From positions 1 to 8,784 of the forward strand of contig CAUJFK010000098.1 of NCBI GenBank assembly GCA_963169175.1: a stretch of DNA of 8,784 nt, written 5' to 3'. Positions 1 through 5,525 of the stretch are shown here, piece after piece. The position numbers and the translations under genes were made by a program. Position 1 is the stretch's first letter. Every line of letters starts with the position of its first letter. The stretch is from Acidobacteriota bacterium (lineage in GTDB: Bacteria > Acidobacteriota > Blastocatellia > Pyrinomonadales > Pyrinomonadaceae). The notes beneath the pieces are model-generated. The model ran no database searches and was not told the DNA's origin. It worked only from the letters and a program-made list of their open reading frames with translations.

Positions 1-2
1 GG

Positions 3-440
3 TCGCTTGGTGAGGTTACGACCAAAGCGATATCGGCGGTTGAGAGCACGGTCACAAAGGGCCAGGTTTTGACCGGAACTTACGAGATCGATCAGGCAAG
101 GTTCAACGAAGGCGTCACGGCATTTCGGGCGGACAATTTTATCCTCGCGCGTGACCGGTTCGAACGTGCCGATCCGGAAAAGCGCGATGCGAACACGCAG
201 TTTTACATCGCCTACAGCTATTATCGCCAGGGCTGGGGCCGTGTTTCCAATGATGACGCCTTGTTCAAGGCCGGCCTGGAAGCACTGCAAATTGTGCCGC
301 AGATCGATCCTGATTTTGTGTCGAAAGATGCTGATCTCAAACTCAAGACCGCCGCCGAATTGAGAAATGAATTCGAAGAAGGGCTGAAAGTAACGGCCGA
401 TGATTTTAACCCGCTCAGGCTGGTCCGGGAAAGAAAGTAG
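3..440 (+). CDS. TPR-like repeat protein, C-terminal part (5' end outside window)
   Basis: The frame is open from the window edge (first whole codon at 3) to TAG at 438-440, giving 145 residues. No convincing start or ribosome binding site is visible; a TTG at 69 is in frame but lies inside continuous coding sequence, so I treat the gene as 5'-truncated. Fragment residues about 30-80 (FNEGVTAFRADNFILARDRF, then a segment with FYIAYSYYRQG) have the helix-turn-helix spacing and small/aromatic pattern of tetratricopeptide repeats. The tail is charged and amphipathic. TPR units usually mediate protein-protein contacts, but the partner cannot be inferred here. The next gene follows on the same strand after 78-87 bp containing an 11-bp inverted repeat. 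Specific function is unknown; the TPR call is moderately sure. Confidence 0.7.
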   Translation, partial: SLGEVTTKAISAVESTVTKGQVLTGTYEIDQARFNEGVTAFRADNFILARDRFERADPEKRDANTQFYIAYSYYRQGWGRVSNDDALFKAGLEALQIVPQIDPDFVSKDADLKLKTAAELRNEFEEGLKVTADDFNPLRLVRERK

Positions 441-450
441 TTTTTTCGTC

Positions 451-497
451 TTATTCCTCTTGTTCAAATCGGCGAAAACACGGACTAAGAGGAATAA
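451..497. repeat. 11-bp perfect inverted repeat in the 440-519 spacer
   Basis: TTATTCCTCTT at 451-461 is matched exactly by AAGAGGAATAA at 487-497, with 25 nt between the arms. It sits in the short spacer between the TPR-like gene and the membrane protein gene. Neither strand has a T-run directly after the 3' arm, so it is not a classical terminator. It could fold in the read-through mRNA, be a processing or stabilising hairpin, or be a remnant of a palindromic repeat family. Confidence 0.6.
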
Positions 498-518
498 AAA
501 GAACGTGCCTGTCGGATA

Positions 519-1301
519 TTGATCGGAGTGGAAGAAAAACTGGAAAAAAACACGGACGGCCTGCTCGACCAGGCAAGTTCCGCTGATGGCGAGGTCGTGC
601 CGCCGGGCGAGAACGAATTGACGCGGTTCGGGCGACGTTCTGTGGCCAACAAACCAGTTGCCGAAGAAACGGCGCGAAAGCGCCAACGGGCCCTCAGGCT
701 CTACGTTTTTCTACCCTTCCTATTTCTCACCGTGGCACTGATGGGCGGCCTGCGGCTTGCGTCGCCGGACAACGCGTTTGTGTTTATGGCCCCGGCGCTT
801 GTCTGTCTGTTCTTTGCATTGATCCTGATCGTGCTGTTCGTCCAAGGCGGAATGATCGCGTTCGATAGTTGGTTCTCGGACGAATATTCGACCGCACACA
901 ATATTTCGAATGGCGTGTTGATGCTCTCGCTTTTCGCGGCGACCTCGCAGATATTTAATTCCGTTCTGCCTGAAACCGGATTACCGTTCTGGGTCGTCTC
1001 ATTCTGTTTTGCCTGGACATTGTGGAACAACCTTTTCGCCGAGTTTGACGGCAAAAAGCTGCTCAGAAGCCTCGTGGCCCTGTTTGCATTCGCGTTTATA
1101 GCTAAATACGTCGTCCTCGCGGCCCTGACCGCTCCGTCGGGCGACGGCTGGCTGCGTTCGCTGATCGAGAACCCCGCGAAAGAAACGGTAACCTGGCTGC
1201 TTGAGCTTCCAAAATATTCCGCCGGCACCGGCTATATCCAATTCTTCTGCCTTCTGTTCTACTTCGCCGGACTGTTCATGCTGCCGAAAAGTGCAGATTG
1301 A
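519..1301 (+). CDS. polytopic inner-membrane protein of unknown function (about 6 TM helices)
   Basis: This is a 260-residue reading frame ending in TGA at 1299-1301. The first about 59 residues are polar and charged (cytosolic N-tail with an RKRQR cluster near 53-57). Hydrophobic helices then follow at roughly 60-80, 86-114, 130-149, 156-174, 182-204 and 238-256. I recognise no family. Conserved-looking polar or aromatic positions inside the membrane part include FDSWFSDEYSTAHN (115-128) and WTLWNNLF (166-173). The start is uncertain: TTG at 519 and GTG at 528 are both in frame and neither has a strong Shine-Dalgarno. It is probably co-transcribed with the TPR-like gene upstream and ends at the hairpin terminator at 1391-1422. 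Membrane location is well supported; no function is assigned. Confidence 0.8.
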   Translation: MIGVEEKLEKNTDGLLDQASSADGEVVPPGENELTRFGRRSVANKPVAEETARKRQRALRLYVFLPFLFLTVALMGGLRLASPDNAFVFMAPALVCLFFALILIVLFVQGGMIAFDSWFSDEYSTAHNISNGVLMLSLFAATSQIFNSVLPETGLPFWVVSFCFAWTLWNNLFAEFDGKKLLRSLVALFAFAFIAKYVVLAALTAPSGDGWLRSLIENPAKETVTWLLELPKYSAGTGYIQFFCLLFYFAGLFMLPKSAD

Positions 1302-1390
1302 GTTTTACCCTGTCCCCAGTCGATCAGGCCCCAAGCTTCAATCTCCTTTCATAGCACGATGCGACCGTCGCTCCTCTTTGCAACTCTCCG

Positions 1391-1422
1391 CGGCTCTGCC
1401 TCTCTGCGGGAGCCGTTTTTTT
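1391..1422 (+). terminator. rho-independent terminator after the membrane protein gene
   Basis: CGGCTC (1391-1396) pairs with GAGCCG (1410-1415). An inner GC/GC pair (1398-1399 with 1406-1407) leaves a CTCTCT loop and a small bulge. Seven T follow immediately (1416-1422). The site lies 90 bp past the TGA at 1301. It is built from the same CTCTGCG-type words as the surrounding palindromic repeat, so the terminator may have been recruited from that element. Confidence 0.6.
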
Positions 1423-1453
1423 CCGCACCCAAAAAGTGCAAACAACGCAAAGA

Positions 1454-1476
1454 AGCGCGGAGATGAATCTCGCGCT
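1454..1476 (-). terminator. weak hairpin, possible terminator of the sigma/PDZ operon
   Basis: Read on the minus strand, AGCGCGAG and CTCCGCGCT form an 8-bp stem with one bulged base and a 6-nt loop. A poor U-tract (TTCTTT) follows. It lies about 25 nt past the TAA of the PDZ protein gene. The weak U-tract makes termination uncertain. Confidence 0.35.
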
Positions 1477-1501
1477 CCTCAGCATTCAAACTGCCCGCCA
1501 A

Positions 1502-2323
1502 TTATTGTTTCCGAACCGAAAGATCCAGCGTCTTTCCGTCCCTGACAACCTGGATGGTGCTAACGTTCAATGCAGATTCAAATTCGGTCTTTTCATCCAA
1601 CTGCCTGCCTTCGATCGCTTTCAGCTTGTCGCCCGGTTTTACCCCGATCTGATCGGCGATTCCGTTCGATTTGACTGCCTTGACGTTCCACAAGCCACCC
1701 GCAAAGTCGGCCTCGACGCCGATGACATCAAGAGCGGCATCGATCGTCATCGGCTTGAGCATTCCCCGCGGCGTTATCGGTGTCGGTGCAACCTTGACCG
1801 CCTTCAAAGCAGAATTTGACGAAATAGGATCCTCCGTAGCGGAAGTAAAATCAACAGATCTTCCTTCGCGTCTTGTAGTCACCCGCTTTGGTTCGGCCGA
1901 CGCCAACCGAGGGATTTCTACTGCCGGCTCGCGAGGCTCTTCTCTAGGCTCGGCGCCGGCGACACTCGAAGGCGCCGGAACATCCGGCATCTTCACGGCA
2001 ACGCTCGGCTGCGGTGCAGGAACCGCTTCAGGTGCCTGCACGATAACCGTCGGAGCTTCCCAGCTATTGTACGAACTTACGGCCAGGACCATGGCACCGA
2101 CAACCAGAAATAGCCCAAGCGGAACCGCATATTTCAGTATCGGCAGCAGGCTTGATCGCCGATAGGCAGACGGGCGCGCGTTTGCGATCCGTGCCTTTAG
2201 ATGAAGATCAAAATTCTTTGGTGCCTCGACCCGTTTCAGCCCGGTCAGCATTGCCGAGATCTTTTGCTCATCTGAGCCAGGGTGCTCCGCCCTGTCGCCA
2301 ATGTTGTTCGTTTCGTGCGTCAT
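1502..2323 (-). CDS. single-pass membrane protein with C-terminal PDZ domain; putative anti-sigma partner
   Basis: The 273-residue product starts at ATG (2323-2321), 5 nt after the TAG of the sigma gene, so translation is probably coupled. A polar N-terminus (1-61) contains LKRVEAPKNFDLHLKARIA (28-46), which resembles the short cytosolic segment seen in proteins encoded next to ECF sigma factors. One TM helix follows (about 62-82), then a Pro/Ala/Glu-rich linker (about 88-195), then a PDZ domain (about 196-273) with GLWNVKAVKSNGIA and GVKPGDKL (227-234) at the usual ligand-groove and turn positions. There are no cysteines, so it is not a zinc-binding (HxxxCxxC) anti-sigma. Expected topology is N-in with the PDZ in the periplasm. 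Membrane anchor and PDZ are seen directly. The anti-sigma role is inferred from gene order and layout; it could instead be a scaffold or a stress-sensing protein without direct sigma binding. Confidence 0.85.
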   Translation of the reverse strand: MTHETNNIGDRAEHPGSDEQKISAMLTGLKRVEAPKNFDLHLKARIANARPSAYRRSSLLPILKYAVPLGLFLVVGAMVLAVSSYNSWEAPTVIVQAPEAVPAPQPSVAVKMPDVPAPSSVAGAEPREEPREPAVEIPRLASAEPKRVTTRREGRSVDFTSATEDPISSNSALKAVKVAPTPITPRGMLKPMTIDAALDVIGVEADFAGGLWNVKAVKSNGIADQIGVKPGDKLKAIEGRQLDEKTEFESALNVSTIQVVRDGKTLDLSVRKQ

Positions 2324-2328
2324 CGTCT

Positions 2329-2973
2329 CTATAAGTAGTGTTTCAGCTTTTCTTTCAGCAAGCCCCTCGCCCGGCTTATCCGCGATTTCGTTGTACCGAG
2401 GCCAAGGTCCAGTATTTTTGCCACCTCGTCGTACGATTTCCCTTCGACATCGCGCAGGATGATCGGTACCCGGTATTTGACCGGCAAAGCAACAATTGCT
2501 TTTGCTATCACCCTGCTTCGTTCATCTTCGACCAGGTCCTCATCCGGCCGGTTCCGGTTGTCCGGCGGCTGAAACTCGGTTTGCTCATCATCTTCGGACT
2601 GGAACAACCCGGTCAGCGACAATATCGTCCGGCGCTTTCGCTTGCGAAGCTCGCTGATAGCCAAATTCGTGGCTATCCGGTAGATATATGTCGAAAAGGC
2701 GTATTCTGTGTGGTACCGGTCCAACGCGAAATATACGCGGACAAATGTCTCCTGCGACAGATCTACGGCCTCTTCGTAATCATTCAAAAATCTGTACAAG
2801 TAGTTCGTTATAGGGCTCTTATAACGGCCTACAATTTGAGCGAACGCGGCCTCATCGCCGTTCTTTGTCGCCTCTATCAACGCATGATCGGATTGGGGTG
2901 TCTCAGCCACGGCCGCGTTGTGCGCCTCCCGTGTCTGAGCTCCGAGTTTGTCCAATGCCATACACGCATACAT
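2329..2973 (-). CDS. RpoE-like ECF RNA polymerase sigma factor
   Basis: The product is 214 residues, typical of ECF sigma factors with a short N-terminal extension. Region 2 spans about 44-113: DLSQETFVRVY (71-81) is region 2.2, and FSTYIYRIATNLAISELRKR (93-112) is regions 2.3-2.4, with Tyr where Trp is usual in the F-x-T-W-L-Y motif. An acidic linker (128-152) follows. Region 4 (about 153-212) has LPVKYRVPIILRDVEGKSYD and a GTTKSRISRAR recognition helix. The protein should replace the housekeeping sigma on core polymerase and read GCAAC-type -35 elements. The ATG at 2973 is used here; an in-frame ATG at 2961 is possible, and neither has a strong Shine-Dalgarno. The PDZ membrane protein gene follows 5 nt downstream. 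A likely autoregulated promoter lies at 3020-3047. Family assignment is firm; the ECF subgroup and regulon are not determined. Confidence 0.95.
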   Translation of the reverse strand: MYACMALDKLGAQTREAHNAAVAETPQSDHALIEATKNGDEAAFAQIVGRYKSPITNYLYRFLNDYEEAVDLSQETFVRVYFALDRYHTEYAFSTYIYRIATNLAISELRKRKRRTILSLTGLFQSEDDEQTEFQPPDNRNRPDEDLVEDERSRVIAKAIVALPVKYRVPIILRDVEGKSYDEVAKILDLGLGTTKSRISRARGLLKEKLKHYL

Positions 2974-3019
2974 TTTTACAGCAATTTTCTAGTCCGAACA
3001 AAAGCCGCCCTTTGATTCA

Positions 3020-3047
3020 TTCACGCCCTCCGATCACAAAGGTTGCA
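3020..3047 (-). promoter_or_regulatory. candidate autoregulated ECF promoter of the sigma gene
   Basis: On the minus strand TGCAACCTTT (3047-3038) is followed after 12 nt by CGTGAA (3025-3020). This leaves 15 nt between the GCAACC and CGTGAA hexamers. An AAC-containing -35 with a CGT-type -10 at about this spacing is the usual form for ECF sigma factors, which commonly drive their own gene. The -10 ends 46 nt upstream of the start codon. A matching site lies upstream of the secreted-protein gene at 3905-3932. Assigned by eye. Confidence 0.45.
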
Positions 3048-3068
3048 GAATATTCGCTGTGGAGAGTT

Positions 3069-3237
3069 CAAAGCGGATGTCTGAAAAGACGAAGAGTCTG
3101 AGGCAACAAGGCATTTTTGAACGCGGATCACGCGGAATTCAGCGGATCTTTACAGATCTATCCGTTTTGATCCGCTCGATCCGCGTTCAAATTGCCTCTG
3201 TTCTGAAGTAGGTCAAAGTTTTCAGACATCTTCTTTG
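3069..3237. repeat. 169-bp nested palindromic intergenic element
   Basis: Several inverted pairs nest around one centre. CAAAGnnGATGTCTGAAAA (3069-3087) pairs with its reverse complement at 3219-3237, with two mismatches. GAGGCAA (3100-3106) pairs with TTGCCTC (3192-3198). TTTGAACGCGGATC (3116-3129) is exactly inverted at 3178-3191. AGCGGATC (3141-3148) is exactly inverted at 3169-3176. The left side carries three near-tandem words (AACGCGGATC, ACGCGGAATTC, AGCGGATC), while the right side has two. No T-run follows either strand, so it is not a terminator. It occupies most of the 2974-3245 spacer between the sigma gene and the secreted-protein gene and stops 8 bp short of the latter's stop codon. 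It has no ORF of its own and is most likely a REP/MITE-like non-coding repeat. Confidence 0.75.
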
Positions 3238-3245
3238 GAGCGATT

Positions 3246-3857
3246 TTACTTGTCCGCGTTCCTGATGGTCAGCACCAAAAACAGAGTTCCGTCAGTTCTC
3301 GGCTGCGTCAGTGTCCCGATCAGTGTCGGGGCATTGTCACGAACGTTTACGCGTTCAACGGTCAGTCCGATAGATTCATAATTTACCGGTGCGGGCGTTT
3401 TCTCATCCGGAAAATTTACCACTCTCACCGGCACGCGGGCACCGAAACGGAATGACTGAAGGTGATACGCAGGCTGTCCCAGCGCATTCTGGATACTCCT
3501 AATGCCAACCAGCCGCCAATCCAGAAAGCTCGGTGCACCAGGCATCGATTCCGCTGCATACGCGTTTGAAACGCCTTTGTATTCAATGCTTCCCGTATTA
3601 GACAAACGGCCAAAATATGTGTTGATCAAGCGCAGATTTGATGTATCAAACTCGCTTCGGATGGATCTTGAAACAGCTGACAGCGACGACGGAACCGACT
3701 CGCCCGCTTGCCCGCCGGCGATCAGGACGTGCAGGACCGCTTCATAGGTAGCCTCGGCCGGTTTGGCCTCGGCGGCCTGCGCTGTGGCAAAGTTTGTTGC
3801 AGTAAAGAGCAGCAGAGCAAACGTAACAATTGGCAATATTCGTTTTTGCAAGTTCAT
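3246..3857 (-). CDS. secreted protein of unknown function, putative target of the ECF sigma factor
   Basis: The product is 203 residues. A Sec signal peptide covers about 1-28 (MNLQKR, hydrophobic ILPIVTFALLLFTA, then an ATAQA cleavage region). The mature part is about 175 residues with no cysteine and no further membrane helix. It has alternating hydrophobic stretches suggesting a beta-rich domain (YEAVLHVLIAGG; SFRFGARVPVRVVNF; TLFLVLTIRN at the C-terminus) and a segment LRLINTYFGRLSNTGSIEYK (75-94). The pattern resembles secreted proteins I associate with acidobacterial genomes, but I cannot name a family. Start is ATG at 3857-3855 with GGAGA (3872-3868) 10 nt upstream. A promoter-like site matching that of the sigma gene lies 48-75 nt upstream. 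The product is predicted periplasmic or outer-surface. Being a real secreted protein is well supported; its role is unknown. Confidence 0.85.
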   Translation of the reverse strand: MNLQKRILPIVTFALLLFTATNFATAQAAEAKPAEATYEAVLHVLIAGGQAGESVPSSLSAVSRSIRSEFDTSNLRLINTYFGRLSNTGSIEYKGVSNAYAAESMPGAPSFLDWRLVGIRSIQNALGQPAYHLQSFRFGARVPVRVVNFPDEKTPAPVNYESIGLTVERVNVRDNAPTLIGTLTQPRTDGTLFLVLTIRNADK

Positions 3858-3904
3858 TTTTTAGTGGTCTCCATTTTTTCGGGGAGGATCGTAATTGCAA
3901 TGTG

Positions 3905-3932
3905 ATCACTAATTAGCCGATAGAAAGTTGCA
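3905..3932 (-). promoter_or_regulatory. candidate ECF-type promoter of the secreted-protein gene
   Basis: On the minus strand TGCAACTTT begins at 3932 and GTGA falls at 3909-3906. That is the same offset as in the site before the sigma gene (TGCAACCTT, then GTGA 14 nt further). The GTGA blocks lie 48 nt (sigma gene) and 49 nt (this gene) from the respective start codons. The -10 is AGTGAT here versus CGTGAA there, so it is the weaker of the two. The rest of the 3858-4035 spacer holds the ribosome binding site and the terminator of the next gene. Confidence 0.35.
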
Positions 3933-3980
3933 AAATCTTGCCGCCGGTCCCGGCATATCGGAATGAAACGCAGGACGCAC

Positions 3981-4008
3981 AAAAAAAGGCCGTCCATATC
4001 GGACAGCC
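3981..4008 (-). terminator. rho-independent terminator of the 4036-4887 gene
   Basis: On the minus strand GGCTGTCC (4008-4001), loop GATAT, GGACGGCC (3995-3988) form an 8-bp stem with one G-U pair. Seven T follow (3987-3981). It begins 27 nt past the stop codon of the upstream gene. It isolates that gene from the secreted-protein gene downstream and supports the latter having its own promoter. Confidence 0.88.
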
Positions 4009-4035
4009 TCCGTTCTGACTAGCATATTGGCGAAA

Positions 4036-4887
4036 TCAAGGCGTCGAGTACATGTTGTCCTCGATCTTCTGGCCGTAGGTCACGGTGCCGATATCGGTTT
4101 CCTCGACGACCTTGCCGTCGGCGTATAGGACGGTGCGGAAGGGGAAAAGTGTTCCCTGTGCCGGGTTGTAGTCGTAATACTTTCGCCGATATTTAACGCC
4201 GCCGTCTTCATATTCCAGGATCAGCACTCTAAAACTTTTCGCGCTGATGTAATAGCGGATCTTTCTGTTCTGTTTGTCGGTCACATCGACAACGTGCAGA
4301 TCTACACCGCCGATCTTGTCTTTGCCTACGAGGCTCAGCGTCGAGCCGTTTTCCTTGTACCTCAACAGCGATTCGATCCCGTAAAAGATCTGGTGTCTAA
4401 ATGCGCGTTCGGCCTCGTCATTCGGCGTAAAAACGCTTTCGTTAAAAATACCGAAGGTCTTGTCGTCGTTGTAAACCAGCGAATACCTGGCCGACGGGAA
4501 CTCCTGATCGAGCCTTATCTTCTCCTTGGCCAAATTCTCGCCGCGCGTGGTCCACTTTTGGTAGTTGGCCTGTTCCATTTTGCCGCCCGCTCCCATCACG
4601 CTGGTCTTGCCGCGTTCGATCGCCGTACGTCTGATCTGATTGAGCGTATTGCGCCCACCGCCAAAGCCGTATAGAAAGATCGAAGTTTCGACGATCTGTT
4701 CAGCTGTCGGATTCCGCGCGGCTTCCCTCGCCGCCTCGGCGGACAAAGGAACAGGTGTTGAAACCGGAGTTGGTGTAGGCTCCGGCTTATTTGGTTCCGT
4801 TTTGGTCGGCTCCTGCCCGAACGCCAGAAACGATAGGGCCAGAACGATCGTCAACACGAAAAAAGATCTATGAATGCGAAAATGCAC
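4036..4887 (-). CDS. secreted periplasmic protein, possibly LolA/outer-membrane-lipoprotein-sorting-like fold
   Basis: With GTG at 4887-4885 as start the product is 283 residues. The signal peptide is about 1-24 (HFRIHR, then hydrophobic FFVLTIVLALSFLAFG, cleavage after AFG), with no lipobox Cys. A Pro/Thr/Glu-rich stretch (27-50) follows, then a globular domain. The second half is rich in alternating beta strands (IGGVDLHVVDVTDK, KIRYYISAKSFRVLILEYED, YRRKYYDYNPAQGTLFPFRT) ending near GTVTYGQKIEDNMY. This strand layout resembles LolA-like half-barrels with a C-terminal 'easily read off' strand series, but the fold is a guess from pattern. I prefer GTG 4887 over the in-frame ATG at 4944: AGGAG (4903-4899) precedes the GTG by 11 nt, the signal peptide then begins correctly, and the ATG overlaps the likely -10 box. 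The gene is monocistronic, divergent from trmL, and ends at a strong terminator. Confidence 0.8.
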   Translation of the reverse strand: MHFRIHRSFFVLTIVLALSFLAFGQEPTKTEPNKPEPTPTPVSTPVPLSAEAAREAARNPTAEQIVETSIFLYGFGGGRNTLNQIRRTAIERGKTSVMGAGGKMEQANYQKWTTRGENLAKEKIRLDQEFPSARYSLVYNDDKTFGIFNESVFTPNDEAERAFRHQIFYGIESLLRYKENGSTLSLVGKDKIGGVDLHVVDVTDKQNRKIRYYISAKSFRVLILEYEDGGVKYRRKYYDYNPAQGTLFPFRTVLYADGKVVEETDIGTVTYGQKIEDNMYSTP

Positions 4888-4932
4888 TAATTTTGAGGCT
4901 CCTGAGAATTTGGTCAAAATGAACAAGCCGTG

Positions 4933-4961
4933 ATTGTAACACAAGAATCAATCGCCGGTAA
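4933..4961 (-). promoter_or_regulatory. extended -10 sigma70-type promoter of the 4036-4887 gene
   Basis: On the minus strand TGT-TACAAT gives an extended -10 (TACAAT at 4938-4933). A poor -35 (TTACCG, 4961-4956) lies 17 nt upstream. The leader would be about 40 nt and would contain the AGGAG site at 4903-4899. The -35 lies within the palindrome at 4951-4974, so a regulator or a cruciform could interfere with the promoter. Confidence 0.5.
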
Positions 4962-4974
4962 CTGAGCCGGCGAT
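4951..4974. promoter_or_regulatory. perfect 8-bp palindrome with 8-nt spacer, possible operator
   Basis: ATCGCCGG (4951-4958) and CCGGCGAT (4967-4974) are exact inverted copies around an 8-nt centre. The site is in the divergent region between the secreted protein gene (-) and trmL (+) and overlaps the -35 of the former's likely promoter. No T-run follows on either strand, so a terminator is unlikely. Operator use is inferred from position only. Confidence 0.4.
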
Positions 4975-5059
4975 CTGTGAAATTGATGATTGATGCCAGC
5001 GAAAAGATGCACCGAACGTTCGCTTTCTCCGCGTAAAGGGCTAATATCGAGCAGTTTAT

Positions 5060-5509
5060 ATGCATGTAGCGTTATTCGAACCTGAGATACCGCCAAATAC
5101 CGGCAATATTGCACGCCTCTGTGCGGCGACCAACACGCCGCTTCACATTGTCGGAGCAACCGGCTTTAGGATGGATGATCGTACGCTCAAACGGGCGGGC
5201 CTTGATTATTGGAACGCAGTGACGCTCCACAGACACATCGATCTTCCCGCCCTCTACGACGCGCTGCCGGATAGCCGCTTTTTGTATCTGACGACGAAAG
5301 CTTCGCGGCCGTACAGCGACTTTTCCTTTGCATCAAATGACTGCCTTGTATTCGGCCCGGAAACGCGCGGCCTGCCGAATGAACTGCTCGCGGCAAACCA
5401 GGCGCTTTGCCTTACTATCCCAATGCCGAATCCTGCGGTTCGAAGCCTGAACCTGGCAACGAGTGTCGGGATCGTGTTGTACGAAGCTCTTCGGCAAACG
5501 CTGGCCTAA
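5060..5509 (+). CDS. trmL: tRNA (cytidine/uridine(34)-2'-O)-methyltransferase TrmL
   Basis: This is a SPOUT-class methyltransferase that transfers a methyl group from S-adenosylmethionine to the 2'-OH of the wobble nucleotide of tRNA-Leu isoacceptors; it acts in the cytosol as a homodimer. At 149 residues it is close to E. coli TrmL (157). All family landmarks are visible. EPEIPPNTGNIARLCAAT (7-24) is the N-terminal substrate loop. GFRMDDRTLKRAGLDYW follows at about 35-51. LVFGPETRGLP and IPMPNPAVRSLNLATSVGIV form the deep trefoil knot that holds S-adenosylmethionine. The ATG at 5060 is confirmed by the usual N-terminus (MHVALFEPEIPP). No good Shine-Dalgarno is seen; a TAATAT at 5042-5047 could be a -10 giving a very short leader. 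It stands alone between a divergent gene and the BON genes. Confidence 0.95.
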   Translation: MHVALFEPEIPPNTGNIARLCAATNTPLHIVGATGFRMDDRTLKRAGLDYWNAVTLHRHIDLPALYDALPDSRFLYLTTKASRPYSDFSFASNDCLVFGPETRGLPNELLAANQALCLTIPMPNPAVRSLNLATSVGIVLYEALRQTLA

Positions 5510-5525
5510 TTTTAAGGAAACCACC

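Larger units (their letters stand above)
1376..1476. repeat. degenerate palindromic word repeat (CTTTGC / CTCTGCG type)
   Basis: The left part holds near-tandem words CTTTGC, CTCTCCGCG, CTCTGC and CTCTGCG (1376-1408). The right part holds reverse-complement words GCAAAG (1447-1452) and CGCGGAGA (1456-1463). TCTCCGCG at 1385-1392 and CGCGGAGA at 1456-1463 are exact inverted copies; CTTTGC at 1376-1381 and GCAAAG at 1447-1452 form a second pair. It fills most of the spacer between the convergent genes ending at 1301 (+) and 1502 (-). I see no coding potential in 1302-1501. Confidence 0.5.

Noticed and set aside
701..1228. 175-codon open frame on - opposite the membrane protein gene
   Set aside because: Its + strand counterpart has coherent transmembrane helices; the minus translation is Ser/Arg/Asn-rich with no domain or ribosome binding site.
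1671..2165. 164-codon open frame on + opposite the PDZ protein gene
   Set aside because: Shadow of the Pro/Ala-rich linker of the PDZ protein; low-complexity translation.
2338..3015. 225-codon open frame on + opposite the sigma factor gene
   Set aside because: It is the antisense shadow of a clear ECF sigma gene; the translation is Cys/Arg-rich and lacks a ribosome binding site or recognisable domain.
3116..3191. Long stem as terminator of the secreted-protein gene
   Set aside because: Neither strand has a T-run after the stem, and the nested structure fits a repeat element better.
4888..4944. Upstream ATG (4944) as start of the secreted protein gene at 4036
   Set aside because: It overlaps the likely -10 box and would put 19 extra residues before the signal peptide; GTG 4887 has a ribosome binding site and correct signal peptide layout.
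4982..4995. ATTGATGATTGATG direct repeat between the divergent genes
   Set aside because: Only two copies of a 7-nt AT-rich unit; too short to support a binding site or a repeat call.
5019..5047. TTCGCT / TAATAT promoter for trmL
   Set aside because: The -35 matches consensus poorly and the leader would be only a few nucleotides; not listed as a feature.
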